Shown here: positions 9,311-20,106 of the stretch, piece after piece | Layout of the letters: every line of letters begins with the position of its first letter | Position numbering within the stretch: position 1 is the stretch's first letter | NCBI RefSeq assembly: GCF_900105335.1 | Contig: NZ_LT629770.1 | Coordinates: 3,286,001-3,350,000 of the forward strand | DNA length: 64,000 bases | Direction: 5' to 3' | Source: Microbacterium paraoxydans | Lineage (GTDB): Bacteria; Actinomycetota; Actinomycetes; Actinomycetales; Microbacteriaceae | Notes under the pieces: model-generated | Databases searched by the model: none | Seen by the model: the letters and a program-made list of their open reading frames with translations, nothing else | What the model was told of the DNA's origin: nothing | Translations under genes and position numbers: made by a program

Positions 9311-9958
9311 ATGGGGATCACGACACGGATCGGCGCGCTCGCCGCGGAGACCGGGGCGTTGCTGCTCGCGGCGAGCTGCGCGGGGTGCGAGCATCCCGGT
9401 ACCGTGCTGTGCGACTCCTGCCTGGGCGCGCTCGCTCCCGTGCCGCGGGAGGTGCGTACCCCGGACGGGCTGCGGGTCCGAGCCGCCCTCGTCTTGGACG
9501 GCCCGGCCGCTTCCTGCATCCGGCGGCTGAAGGGAGCGGGGCAGACCGTGCTGGCCCGGCCGCTGGGCGCCGCACTCGCCGCTGTGCTCCTGCCCGCCCT
9601 CGTGCCGGGGGCGTGGGTGATCCCCGTCCCCACTTCGCGGGCCGCGTTCCGCCGGCGCGGCTACCGCGTGCCCGAGCTCCTGGTGCGGCGCGCGGGCGTG
9701 GAGCCGCAACGCGTCCTCGCCGTCACCCGTCGCGTGCGGGATCAGCGGGAGCTGCCTGCTGCGGCGAGGTCCGACAACGTCCGCGGGGCGATGCGCGCGC
9801 GCCGACAGGGGCACGGTGCGCCTGCGGTCCTGGTGGACGACGTGGTGACGACGGGGGCCACGCTCGACGAGTCCACGCGAGCCCTCACCGCCGTCGGATT
9901 CGTCGTCGTCGGGGCCGTCGCGCTCGCCGCCACGCCGTCGCCGACCGAATCCGGATGA
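9311..9958 (+). CDS. ComF-like phosphoribosyltransferase
   Basis: A 215-residue ComF/GntX-like protein. A small N-terminal zinc-finger-like region has CAGCEHPGTVLCDSC, and the C-terminal PRT fold has the PRPP-binding loop VLVDDVVTTGATLDE. The ATG at 9311 is chosen because homology begins just after it; a longer in-frame extension would overlap lpqB. In naturally competent bacteria ComF helps DNA uptake, but single ComF genes are common in Actinobacteria and no other competence genes are seen here. Position between lpqB and hpf matches mycobacteria (Rv3242c). Confidence 0.88.
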   Translation: MGITTRIGALAAETGALLLAASCAGCEHPGTVLCDSCLGALAPVPREVRTPDGLRVRAALVLDGPAASCIRRLKGAGQTVLARPLGAALAAVLLPALVPGAWVIPVPTSRAAFRRRGYRVPELLVRRAGVEPQRVLAVTRRVRDQRELPAAARSDNVRGAMRARRQGHGAPAVLVDDVVTTGATLDESTRALTAVGFVVVGAVALAATPSPTESG

Positions 9959-10089
9959 GGTTCATCGGAGACTCACCGGAGACACAGGGTCTCAGGCCGT
10001 GACATCCGGCGCGGGTCGGACTACGGTGGGGTGTCACAAGGCGACCACGGTCCGCCCTTGGCCGGGTGGACCGGGACAAGGAGGCAGCA

Positions 10090-10746
10090 ATGGAAACGAG
10101 CATCGTGGGCGTCGGAGTGGGCATCACCGATCGCTTCCGCACCGTCGTCGAAGAGAAGATCGCCAAGATCCAGACACTCGCCGCCAAGGCGCAACGACTG
10201 GACGTGAAGGTCACGCACCGGGTCTACCGCAACGGCCGCATCCCGGACGAGACGGTCGAGCTGACGCTGGTCGGCAAGGGCCCGGTGGTCCGTGCCGAGG
10301 CCGTCGACGGCGACAAGTTCGTGGCGCTCGACCTCGCGATCGACAAGATGACGGAGCAGCTGCGCCGCGCGAAGGAGAAGCGCGTCGACGGACGACAGCA
10401 TCCGCGCGGCCCGCACTTCGAGAAGGGCAGCGGTTCGCTCGAGGGCATCGACGTGCAGCCCGCCTCCGCTGAGGTGCTGCACGCGGTCGCGACCGGCAGC
10501 ATCCCGGTGCAGAGCGAGGAGGAGGAGGACTACTCGCCTGTCGTCATCCGCACGAAGAGCTTCGAGGCGGAGTGGATGACGGTGGAGGAGGCCGTCGACC
10601 GGATGGAGCTCGTCGGGCACGACTTCTTCCTCTTCGTCGATGCGCGCACCGACCACCCGAGCGTGGTCTACCGCCGCAAGGGCTGGGACTACGGAGTCAT
10701 CGCTCTGAGCACGCAGGCTCCGCCCGCCGAGGCGCTCGCCTCCTGA
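10090..10746 (+). CDS. hpf: Ribosome hibernation promoting factor, long form
   Basis: A 218-residue protein. The N-terminal HPF/YfiA domain (about 1-105) binds the 30S decoding region; the C-terminal domain (about 155-215, ending near HPSVVYRRKGWDYGVI) mediates 100S ribosome dimerisation. The length and C-terminal domain mark the long form, which alone can form 100S particles. ATG at 10090 follows AAGGAGG. It is followed by a strong terminator and is convergent with the next gene. Confidence 0.95.
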   Translation: METSIVGVGVGITDRFRTVVEEKIAKIQTLAAKAQRLDVKVTHRVYRNGRIPDETVELTLVGKGPVVRAEAVDGDKFVALDLAIDKMTEQLRRAKEKRVDGRQHPRGPHFEKGSGSLEGIDVQPASAEVLHAVATGSIPVQSEEEEDYSPVVIRTKSFEAEWMTVEEAVDRMELVGHDFFLFVDARTDHPSVVYRRKGWDYGVIALSTQAPPAEALAS

Positions 10747-10752
10747 TACGAC

Positions 10753-10792
10753 CGAGAACGGCCCGACCCCCGCGGGGGTCGGGCCGTTCTCG
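10753..10792. terminator. Bidirectional terminator, hpf / orphan coiled-coil gene
   Basis: Perfect inverted repeat: an 18-base arm on each side of a 4-base CGCG centre, lying between the convergent genes. No long T run, as is common for actinobacterial terminators. Confidence 0.85.
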
Positions 10793-10810
10793 TGCGGGGA
10801 CCGGACGGCG

Positions 10811-12136
10811 TCAGTCGAAGATGCCGTCGAGGATGCTGCCGATGACGAGCCCGCCGAGGATGCCGGAGGCGAGATCGCCGCCACCCATCCCGCCGCCGCG
10901 GCGCGGACCGCCGCCCCAGCCGCCGCCCCAGTCCTGGTCCTGCGGGCGGGACGAGTCGATGTCCCGCTGCGCGAGCTGGAGGGCCTCCGCGGCGAGGTGC
11001 GCGACCCGGCGGGCCTGGGCGAGCGCCGCCTCGCGGGTCTCTTCGGCCGGAAGCAGGGCCGGGAGATCGACGCGGAGTCGTTCCGCCTCGGCGAGACGGG
11101 TACGCGCATCGGCGCCGATCCATCCGCGATGCCCGGCGATGAGCCCGCGGGCGACGCCCAGCTGGCGGTCGGCGTCGTCGATCGCGTGCTGGACCTGCGC
11201 GATGCTCGGCAGCGGATTCTCGGCACGATGCCGGGCCGTGGCGATCGCCTCGTCGAGACCGGCGTTGGCCTCGCGCAGACGCGAGAGCTCGGCGAACGGG
11301 TCGTTGGGCTGGCCCGAGGGGGTGAGCGCGGCCAGGGCCGCCTGCAGTCGGGCGACGGCCTCCGCCACGGCGGGCGTGGAGGGAGCGGTCCGGGCGGCGA
11401 TGAGGTCGTTGCGGGAGTCGGCGATGACCTCGGCCAGGGTCGACTCGGCGCGCAGGGCCTCGATCTCGAAGTCCTCCACCGCGTCGAGCAGGGCAGCGGC
11501 GCGACGCGTCGCCTCGGTGGCCGTCTCCAGCGCGAGGTTCGCCTCCTCGTTCTGCTTCGCGGCGCGGCGGCGCTCCGAGATGTCGGCGCTGTGGGTGGCG
11601 AAACGGATCAGCTGCTCCGCCTCGGCCGCACTGGCGGTGATCTGATGCATGGCGGAGTCGGAGTAGCGCGCGGACAGCCGGGACACCGTCTCGTCCGTCT
11701 GCGGGATGCGGGCGCTCAGCGCCTCGGCGTCCGCGCGGACCTGGGCGATGATCTCGGGCGCGCGCCGCACCTTCGCGACGGACTCCGCGAGCACGGTGGT
11801 CTTCTCGTCGAGGAGGTCCTGGGCCCAGTCGCAGAGCTGCAGGATGCGCGCGTTCCGCGTGCGCAGCTCCTCGTCGGTGTCCGGGATCTCGTCGTGGTTG
11901 AGCTGGTGGAGCTGGAAGGCCTCGCGCAGGTGCGTGCGCACCGACAGCAGCGCGGCCTTGAGGTCGGCGGTCAGGGACTCCCCGAGCTCGGCCTCCGCGA
12001 AGACGAGCTCGTCGGAGGTGGTACGGATGCGCTCGTCGGCGGCGACGAGTGCCTGTTCCGCACGCCGGGCGAGGTCCGCGTCCTGTGCGGCGAGTTCTTC
12101 CTGTTCGCGTTTGCGTCTGCCCCAAAATCCAGCCAT
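10811..12136 (-). CDS. Coiled-coil protein related to TPM-protein C-termini
   Basis: A 441-residue cytosolic-looking protein without signal peptide or long membrane helix except a weak hydrophobic C-terminus. Most of it is Ala/Glu/Arg-rich helix. The tail is Gly-rich (DWGGGWGGG, then GGG-rich, then SGILGGLVIGSIL). This arrangement closely resembles the C-terminal two thirds of the TPM-domain protein at 56362-58392 (helical bundle, then GWGG and GGDILGGIIGGLL), but the TPM domain and membrane anchor are absent. Function unknown; a soluble partner or competitor of the TPM/PspA system is an inference. Convergent with hpf. Confidence 0.8.
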   Translation of the reverse strand: MAGFWGRRKREQEELAAQDADLARRAEQALVAADERIRTTSDELVFAEAELGESLTADLKAALLSVRTHLREAFQLHQLNHDEIPDTDEELRTRNARILQLCDWAQDLLDEKTTVLAESVAKVRRAPEIIAQVRADAEALSARIPQTDETVSRLSARYSDSAMHQITASAAEAEQLIRFATHSADISERRRAAKQNEEANLALETATEATRRAAALLDAVEDFEIEALRAESTLAEVIADSRNDLIAARTAPSTPAVAEAVARLQAALAALTPSGQPNDPFAELSRLREANAGLDEAIATARHRAENPLPSIAQVQHAIDDADRQLGVARGLIAGHRGWIGADARTRLAEAERLRVDLPALLPAEETREAALAQARRVAHLAAEALQLAQRDIDSSRPQDQDWGGGWGGGPRRGGGMGGGDLASGILGGLVIGSILDGIFD

Positions 12137-12142
12137 GTGCCG

Positions 12143-12148
12143 ATCCTA
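12143..12148 (-). promoter_or_regulatory. -10 element before coiled-coil gene
   Basis: TAGGAT (minus strand), six bases before the ATG at 12136. Confidence 0.45.
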
Positions 12149-12216
12149 GTTTCCCGGGCGCGTGCGCGGGCTGAGCATCCGCTCCAGGCGAACGGCCGGC
12201 ACCGCGGGCTGGTGCT

Positions 12217-12849
12217 TCAGGCGGGGAGGGCGACGGGATCGCCGCCGGCGACGGGCGAGGGCGCCGCCTTCGCGGGGCGTCCTCGCTTGGGGCGTTCGGT
12301 GGTCAGCTCCAGGGCCATCTCGGGATGGGGGTGTTGCGCGAGTCGGGCCTCCGCCTGGTCGAGCCACCGGAGTTCGGCCTCCGCGGCGCAGACGAGCGAG
12401 TCGAGGACGAGCGACCACGCGAGATCCTCGGGGCTGCCCGCCGCGAGCCCGGGGGAGGGCGTGCGGCGCAGCTCCTCCAGCCGCTGCTGCGAGGCGTCCC
12501 GCTGGCGGCGGAGGATGGTCGCGGCGTCCACTCCGGGCAACGTCGCGGCGACCGCGAGCTTCACGGCGAGCTCCTCGCGCGTCGCCGGAGCGCGGAGCAC
12601 CGGAGCGGCGAGCCAGCGCGCCGCTTCGGCCGAGCCCGCTGCGGTGATGCGCCAGTAGACGTGGCCGTGCTCGTCGGCCTCCCCGCGCTGGACCAGCCCG
12701 TCGCGCTCGAGCCGCTCCAGGGTGTTGTAGATCTGGCCGACGTTGAGCGGCCAGGTCGATCCGGTCCGGCGGTCGAACTCGTGGCGCAGCTGGTAGCCGT
12801 AGCAGGGGCCCTGATCGAGGATGGCGAGCAGGCTCTGGCGTACGGACAT
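12217..12849 (-). CDS. PadR-family transcriptional regulator
   Basis: A 210-residue protein with an N-terminal winged-helix PadR domain (MSVRQSLLAILDQGPCYGYQ at the start, NVGQIYNTLERLERDGLV for the recognition part) and a C-terminal helical region like that of Vir-type PadR proteins. ATG at 12849 has an AGGAGA site. A short lysine/proline-rich tail (TERPKRGRPAKAAP) resembles an AT-hook. PadR proteins usually repress a neighbouring transporter, but none is adjacent, so the target is unknown. It is divergent from secA. Confidence 0.88.
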   Translation of the reverse strand: MSVRQSLLAILDQGPCYGYQLRHEFDRRTGSTWPLNVGQIYNTLERLERDGLVQRGEADEHGHVYWRITAAGSAEAARWLAAPVLRAPATREELAVKLAVAATLPGVDAATILRRQRDASQQRLEELRRTPSPGLAAGSPEDLAWSLVLDSLVCAAEAELRWLDQAEARLAQHPHPEMALELTTERPKRGRPAKAAPSPVAGGDPVALPA

Positions 12850-13038
12850 GACCGGTCTCCTGAAAGCTGGCGGATGGAAAGCAGTGCCGAGTATATGCAT
12901 ACCGGGCAACTTCCCGGACGCGGCGCGGCGGACCCATGCAGGCGACGTGGAGGTCACAGGCCGGTAACATGGCAAAGTATGCCTGGCGCTCGCCTCACGG
13001 CGGCCGGCGAATGACCCAATGACAGGGAGATGACATCC

Positions 13039-15843
<2,805 letters not shown>

Positions 15844-15857
15844 GCCTTCGGGTGACG

Positions 15858-15889
15858 AGGAGGGCCAGTCCGTGCGGATTGGCCCTCCT
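15858..15889 (+). terminator. Terminator after secA
   Basis: Ten-base inverted repeat (AGGAGGGCCA / TGGCCCTCCT) extended inward by TCCG/CGGA, 15 bases after the secA stop. Confidence 0.8.
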
Positions 15890-15899
15890 GTCGTCCCTG

Positions 15900-15905
15900 T
15901 AGGCT
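15900..15905 (+). promoter_or_regulatory. -10 element before aminotransferase
   Basis: TAGGCT, six bases before the ATG at 15912. Confidence 0.55.
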
Positions 15906-15911
15906 TGATCG

Positions 15912-17138
15912 ATGACACCATCGCGCACCTTCGACCAGTCGTCGAAGCTCAAGAACGTCCTGTACGAGATCCGCGGAAACGCCCTCGTCGAGGCGGCGCG
16001 ATTGGAAGCAGAGGGCCACCGGATCCTCAAGCTCAACACCGGCAATCCCGCGATCTTCGGCTTCGACGCCCCGCATCAGATCGTGCACGACATGCTCGCC
16101 GCGCTCCCCACGGCCCACGGGTACAGCGACAGCAAGGGCATCATCTCCGCCCGGCGTGCCGTGGTGAGCAGGTACGAGGAGATCGACGGGTTCCCCCGTT
16201 TCGATCCCGATGACGTGTACCTCGGCAACGGGGTCTCCGAGCTCATCACCATGACCATGCAGGCGCTGCTGGACGAGGGGGACGAGGTCCTCATCCCCGC
16301 GCCCGACTACCCGCTGTGGACGGCCATGACCAGCCTCGCGGGTGGCACGCCCGTCCATTACCTCTGCGACGAGGACGCGGGCTGGCAGCCCGACCTCGAG
16401 GACATCCGGTCGAAGATCACGCCGCGGACCAAGGCGCTCGTGATCATCAACCCGAACAACCCCACCGGCGTGGTCTACTCCCGGCAGGTGCTGGAGGGCC
16501 TCGTGCAGATCGCGCGCGAGCACCAGCTCCTCATCCTCTCCGACGAGATCTACGACCGCATCCTGTTCGACGACGCGGTGCACATCCCGACGGCGACCCT
16601 GGCCCCCGACCTGCTCTGCCTCACGTTCAACGGGCTCTCCAAGACCTACCGCGTGGCCGGCTACCGGTCCGGTTGGATGGTCGTCACGGGTCCGCAGGAC
16701 CACGCCAAGGGCTTCATCGAGGGCATCACGCTGCTGGCCTCGACCCGGCTCTGCCCGAACGTCCCGGCGCAGCACGCCGTCCAGGCGGCGCTGTCCGGCG
16801 TGCAGTCGATCGACGCCCTGATCGCCCCGACCGGGCGGCTGCACGAGCAGCGCGACATCGCCTGGGAGGGGCTGGAGGCCATCCCCGGTGTGTCCTGCGT
16901 GAAGCCTCAGGGCGCCCTCTACGCGTTCCCCCGACTGGACCCGAACGTGCACGAGATCCGCGACGACGCCAAGCTCGTCTACGATCTGCTGGTGTCCGAA
17001 CACATCCTGCTCGTGCAGGGGACGGGCTTCAACTGGCCGACGCCGGATCACCTGCGCCTCGTGACCCTGCCAGAGCCGCGAGTGCTGAGCGAAGCCGTCG
17101 AGCGCCTCGGGAACTTCCTGTCGAGCTACCGGCAGTAG
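15912..17138 (+). CDS. Class I PLP-dependent aminotransferase (AlaA-like)
   Basis: A 408-residue fold-type I aminotransferase. Key residues: Schiff-base K244 (FNGLSKTYRVAGYRSGW), INPNNPTG near 180-186, and SDEIYDRI (210-217) with D211 and Y214. Full-length pattern matches AlaA (alanine:2-oxoglutarate) and Rv0337c-type enzymes, but substrate cannot be fixed from sequence. The last 110 bases overlap the 3' end of the convergent gene at 17029-18312. Confidence 0.9.
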   Translation: MTPSRTFDQSSKLKNVLYEIRGNALVEAARLEAEGHRILKLNTGNPAIFGFDAPHQIVHDMLAALPTAHGYSDSKGIISARRAVVSRYEEIDGFPRFDPDDVYLGNGVSELITMTMQALLDEGDEVLIPAPDYPLWTAMTSLAGGTPVHYLCDEDAGWQPDLEDIRSKITPRTKALVIINPNNPTGVVYSRQVLEGLVQIAREHQLLILSDEIYDRILFDDAVHIPTATLAPDLLCLTFNGLSKTYRVAGYRSGWMVVTGPQDHAKGFIEGITLLASTRLCPNVPAQHAVQAALSGVQSIDALIAPTGRLHEQRDIAWEGLEAIPGVSCVKPQGALYAFPRLDPNVHEIRDDAKLVYDLLVSEHILLVQGTGFNWPTPDHLRLVTLPEPRVLSEAVERLGNFLSSYRQ

Positions 17139-18312
17139 TCTCCCCGGAGACGGAGCGGTCGAGGTCGGCCGCGAGCCGGCGCACGGCGGCGACCAGCGCC
17201 GACCGCGGCGCGACATCGGAGATCGGCCGGGCATGCAGGAGAGCCGCATCGACGGCACGGCGGTCCAGCGGGAGGAAGGCGATATCGGTGAGCCCGGCGA
17301 ACCGCTCCAGCGTGCGTCGGATCTGACTTCGGGCGTCGAGGCCGAGCGGCCCGGGACGGACCTGGTTCACGACGACCGTCACCGGCGTCTGGCCGACCAG
17401 ACGCCGCAGCTCTGCATGGTCCCGCAGGAAGCGGCTGACCCCCAGCGGGTCCGCCAGGGCCAAAGCCACGACCCGGTCCGCCTCGCTCAACGTCGCGACG
17501 GTCGCGGCGTGTCGCCGCGGGCCGACCACGTCGTACATCGCCTCCTCGTCCGTGTCGACGGCGGCTGAGACGTCCACCACGGTCTCTTCCGCCCACCTCC
17601 GGCAGACCGACAGCGTCGCCCGCATCCGCGCGTCGGAGAGCTCGGGCCAGCGGCTCGGACGGTTGAGGCCCGCCAGCACGTCGACCTCGGCGCCGCCTGC
17701 GGCGAGCCGGGCGGACAGGCGGGTCAGTTCGGCCGGATCGAGCGCACCGGCCTCGGCGCGACGGCAGGCTGCCGCGAGCCCTGGGGCGTCGTCGTCCATC
17801 CCGAGGAGCAGAGCCAGAGAGGGCGCCACTGTGTCGGCGTCGATCAGCGCCGTCCGGCGCCCGCGCCGCGCGAGTTCCACGGCGAGCTGAACGGCGATCG
17901 TGGAGCGTCCTGGCGCTCCGTGCGAGCCCCGGATGGCCGTGAGGCGGGACGCCGCCCTCGGCGGGCCCGTGACAGGGTGCCGCACGTCGGTGGAGAGCGC
18001 TGCAGCGATCTCCCATCCCGGAGCATCCGTGCGCAGGGGCGGGGCCAGGCCCATCCGCATGACCGCCCGGCTGTCCGTGCCTCCGAGGGTGACGATGCGG
18101 ACGCCGGCGCGATCGCACGCCGAAAGGAGTTCGGGGGTCAGCACAGCCCTGGTCGCGGGGGCGACGACAGCCTCCACGTCCGGTTGCAGACGGGCGATGA
18201 TCGCGGAAGCGGACGCGGATGGGAGGCTGAGGGCGGAGACGCCCTCCCATTCGAGTTCGGCGACCAGCTCGTCGGCTCGAGGCTGGGTCACGGCGAGGAG
18301 GACGACGCTCAC
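17029..18312 (-). CDS. CpaE/MinD-like protein with degenerate P-loop
   Basis: A 427-residue protein. The first ~110 residues look like a pseudo-receiver domain of CpaE type; the rest is a MinD/ParA-like fold with LIDADTVAPSLALLLG and VVVDVSAAVD-like strands. The P-loop reads RGSHGAPGRSTIA, so both the signature lysine and the Walker A lysine are replaced (H and R). Such GAPGRST loops occur in actinobacterial CpaE-like proteins. GTG start at 18312 overlaps the SAF gene stop by GTGA. CpaE localises Tad pili, but no pilus ATPase, pilin or secretin gene is nearby, so the role is unknown. The low-complexity 3' end overlaps the aminotransferase gene. Confidence 0.8.
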   Translation of the reverse strand: MSVVLLAVTQPRADELVAELEWEGVSALSLPSASASAIIARLQPDVEAVVAPATRAVLTPELLSACDRAGVRIVTLGGTDSRAVMRMGLAPPLRTDAPGWEIAAALSTDVRHPVTGPPRAASRLTAIRGSHGAPGRSTIAVQLAVELARRGRRTALIDADTVAPSLALLLGMDDDAPGLAAACRRAEAGALDPAELTRLSARLAAGGAEVDVLAGLNRPSRWPELSDARMRATLSVCRRWAEETVVDVSAAVDTDEEAMYDVVGPRRHAATVATLSEADRVVALALADPLGVSRFLRDHAELRRLVGQTPVTVVVNQVRPGPLGLDARSQIRRTLERFAGLTDIAFLPLDRRAVDAALLHARPISDVAPRSALVAAVRRLAADLDRSVSGETTAGSSTGSSRGARRLRSALAALAGSRGAGDPASAS

Positions 18313-18929
18313 GACCCGGCTCCGACCGGGACGACGGAGAGCGCGGCGCCACCGGTGACCGCGGCGAGGACCGCAGCGACGTCGCTCCGATCGATCACGA
18401 TCTCCAGCTCCGCCGCATTCTCCGCCAGCAGTCCCTCCGGCTCGAGGACAGCGCGGACGACGACGTCCCCCACGAGGATGCGGGGTTCATCGTACGAGCG
18501 TCCGTCCTCGCGCAGCGGTGCCTGCCAGATCTCCACCTCGGTTCCCGCCGCGACGTCCTCCGGGAGACCCACGCTGCTCTCGACGACGACCGTCGTGGTG
18601 CGACTGTCCGAGGCCGCGGTCATCGCCGTCCTTGGCACCAGCTCGCCCTCCGTCAGCGTTCGGACGGCGACCTGTCCCGCAGGGAGCTGATCCGGCCGGA
18701 GGTACTCGTCGGACACCGCGCCGAGCGCCACATCGACCGTCTCGAAATCGGCGGCACGGAGGACCTCCCCGCGAGCGATCGTGCGTCGTGCCTGGAGCAC
18801 CGGGACCGCCTGGTCGGACGAGGTGAGGACGAACCAGACGCCGGCGATCGATGCGAGGACGAGCACGATGCCCACCGCGAAGCGGGCATCACCGCGGAAG
18901 CGACGAGGGGAGCGGGAGAGCGGGGCCAT
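18309..18929 (-). CDS. SAF-domain membrane-anchored protein
   Basis: A 206-residue protein with one N-terminal transmembrane helix (about 17-36) followed by an SAF domain (ARRTIARGEVLRAADFETVDV, about residues 48-68, and a second half with VPRTAMTAASDS). SAF proteins of the CpaB/RcpC type are periplasmic Tad-pilus components. It shares an operon with the CpaE-like gene. As no other Tad genes appear here, it may be a remnant or a stand-alone envelope module. Confidence 0.8.
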   Translation of the reverse strand: MAPLSRSPRRFRGDARFAVGIVLVLASIAGVWFVLTSSDQAVPVLQARRTIARGEVLRAADFETVDVALGAVSDEYLRPDQLPAGQVAVRTLTEGELVPRTAMTAASDSRTTTVVVESSVGLPEDVAAGTEVEIWQAPLREDGRSYDEPRILVGDVVVRAVLEPEGLLAENAAELEIVIDRSDVAAVLAAVTGGAALSVVPVGAGS

Positions 18930-18968
18930 GGCGATATGGTCACAGACGCGGGGTTCTGGGCCGTCGAG

Positions 18969-18977
18969 TTATCCACA
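18969..18977 (+). promoter_or_regulatory. DnaA box sequence
   Basis: TTATCCACA, an exact DnaA box, in the gap between the divergent SAF and HTH genes. Confidence 0.55.
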
Positions 18978-19027
18978 GGCTCGCGCCTGCCCGTACGGCG
19001 CGCGCCGTGGGCACCCAGAATGAGGGC

Positions 19028-19306
19028 ATGACACCCCCGCACCCGCACACCCCCCGGTTCCTCGCGCCAGCGCAGGTGGCAGAGCTGCTGAGCATCGACG
19101 TGGACGAGGTCATCGCGCTCGTCCACGCCGGTCATCTTCGCGGTGCCCCCCTGGGCGCTCCCGCGCGCTGGCGCATCGAGGAGCCGAGCATCGAGGAGTA
19201 CCTGGCCGCGCAGACGGAGGAGGCGCGCCGGATGGCCCTGTGGCGGCAGTCGCAGGCCGCGAGCTTCCCCGAGCTGTGGGGCTCCTCCGCGGCGCGGCAC
19301 CGCTGA
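19028..19306 (+). CDS. Small HTH/excisionase-like protein
   Basis: A 92-residue protein with an N-terminal MerR/excisionase-type helix-turn-helix (FLAPAQVAELLSIDVDEVIA) and wing (APARWRIEEPSIEEYL), like BldC-family DNA binders. ATG at 19028 preferred; CAGAAT lies six bases upstream, a weak leaderless-type -10. Stops three bases before the next, convergent gene. Likely DNA binding; target unknown. Confidence 0.75.
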   Translation: MTPPHPHTPRFLAPAQVAELLSIDVDEVIALVHAGHLRGAPLGAPARWRIEEPSIEEYLAAQTEEARRMALWRQSQAASFPELWGSSAARHR

Positions 19307-19309
19307 GCG

Positions 19310-19921
19310 TCAGAGCGTCGCCGTCCCCTGCACCCGGATCGCCGCCAGCGCCGCGTACGGCACCATCCTGAATCCTCGGACGGCGTCGGCCCGACGAGCT
19401 GCGCCGCTGTCGTGCTCGGCGAGGTCGAGGTGATCGGCGGCGGCGCGATCGATGGTCCCGTGGAGGTCGTCCCCGACGAGGAGACGGAGGTGCACCGGGA
19501 GGCGACGACGCGCGAGGTCGCGGAGAGCGAAACCCAGCGACATCCGCTCGCGGAGCGTCGGCGCTCCCTGGCTCTCGTCGACGAGGCTGCTCAGCATCGA
19601 GCCATGGTCGACGGTGAGCCCGAGGACCGACGTCATCGGGATCAGCAGCATGGAGCTCGGCACGCGCGCGCCCTGGGGCACTCGGGAGACGGCGGCGAGC
19701 CAGTCCACTCCCAAGGACCGCAGCCCGACGGGGACACGCGCGCCGTCGGCGAGGTGGAGCGTCGTGTCGGTGCGCTCGTCGCACAGATGACGCAATCGTG
19801 CGCGCAGATCGAGCCGGGCGATGCGGAGCCGCTCGGATTCGGCGTCGCGGGCGGCGCGTTCCGCCTCCCACTCCGCGGCGAGCTGTCCTTCCAAGTCGTC
19901 GAAGAGGGATTCCCAGTGCAC
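19310..19921 (-). CDS. Conserved hypothetical protein
   Basis: A 203-residue protein of unknown function, with no signal peptide. It opens with a short acidic helix (VHWESLFDDLEGQLAAEWEA) and continues with a mixed alpha/beta region. GTG at 19921 is chosen because a TACGCT -10 lies seven bases upstream; a longer frame to 20170 is open but crosses two DnaA-box sequences. It probably spans the size of a PilZ-like or regulatory domain, but no family is recognised. Confidence 0.65.
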   Translation of the reverse strand: MHWESLFDDLEGQLAAEWEAERAARDAESERLRIARLDLRARLRHLCDERTDTTLHLADGARVPVGLRSLGVDWLAAVSRVPQGARVPSSMLLIPMTSVLGLTVDHGSMLSSLVDESQGAPTLRERMSLGFALRDLARRRLPVHLRLLVGDDLHGTIDRAAADHLDLAEHDSGAARRADAVRGFRMVPYAALAAIRVQGTATL

Positions 19922-19928
19922 CCGACCG

Positions 19929-19934
19929 AGCGTA
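19929..19934 (-). promoter_or_regulatory. -10 element before hypothetical gene
   Basis: TACGCT (minus strand), seven bases before the GTG at 19921. Confidence 0.45.
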
Positions 19935-19958
19935 GGGGCGGGCGTCGCCTCCTCCGAG

Positions 19959-19967
19959 TTATCCACA
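19959..19967 (+). promoter_or_regulatory. DnaA box sequence
   Basis: TTATCCACA in the 185-base gap between the divergent hypothetical and Rv3235-family genes. Confidence 0.55.
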
Positions 19968-20017
19968 TCCCTGCCGAGACCGCACTCCTTCCGGCCCGTG
20001 CTGCGGTCGTCTACGGG

Positions 20018-20026
20018 TTGTCCACA
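20018..20026 (+). promoter_or_regulatory. DnaA box sequence (actinobacterial form)
   Basis: TTGTCCACA, the form common at actinobacterial origins, 51 bases from the preceding box in the same gap and same orientation. Confidence 0.55.
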
Positions 20027-20106
20027 GACCTGGGCCGGTGGCGCCCGTGCCGCACCGGGAACGTGTTCTACTGACGGCTCGCCGACCCCTTCGAAGGGAG
20101 ATCGAG

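Noticed and set aside
13030..13038. ATG at 13030 as the secA start
   Set aside because: It lies directly on the AGGGAG ribosome site; GTG at 13039 has correct spacing and matches the family N-terminus.
18969..20026. Replication origin at the DnaA boxes
   Set aside because: Only three boxes and no dnaA, dnaN, rpmH or gyr genes nearby; AT-rich unwinding region is not seen.
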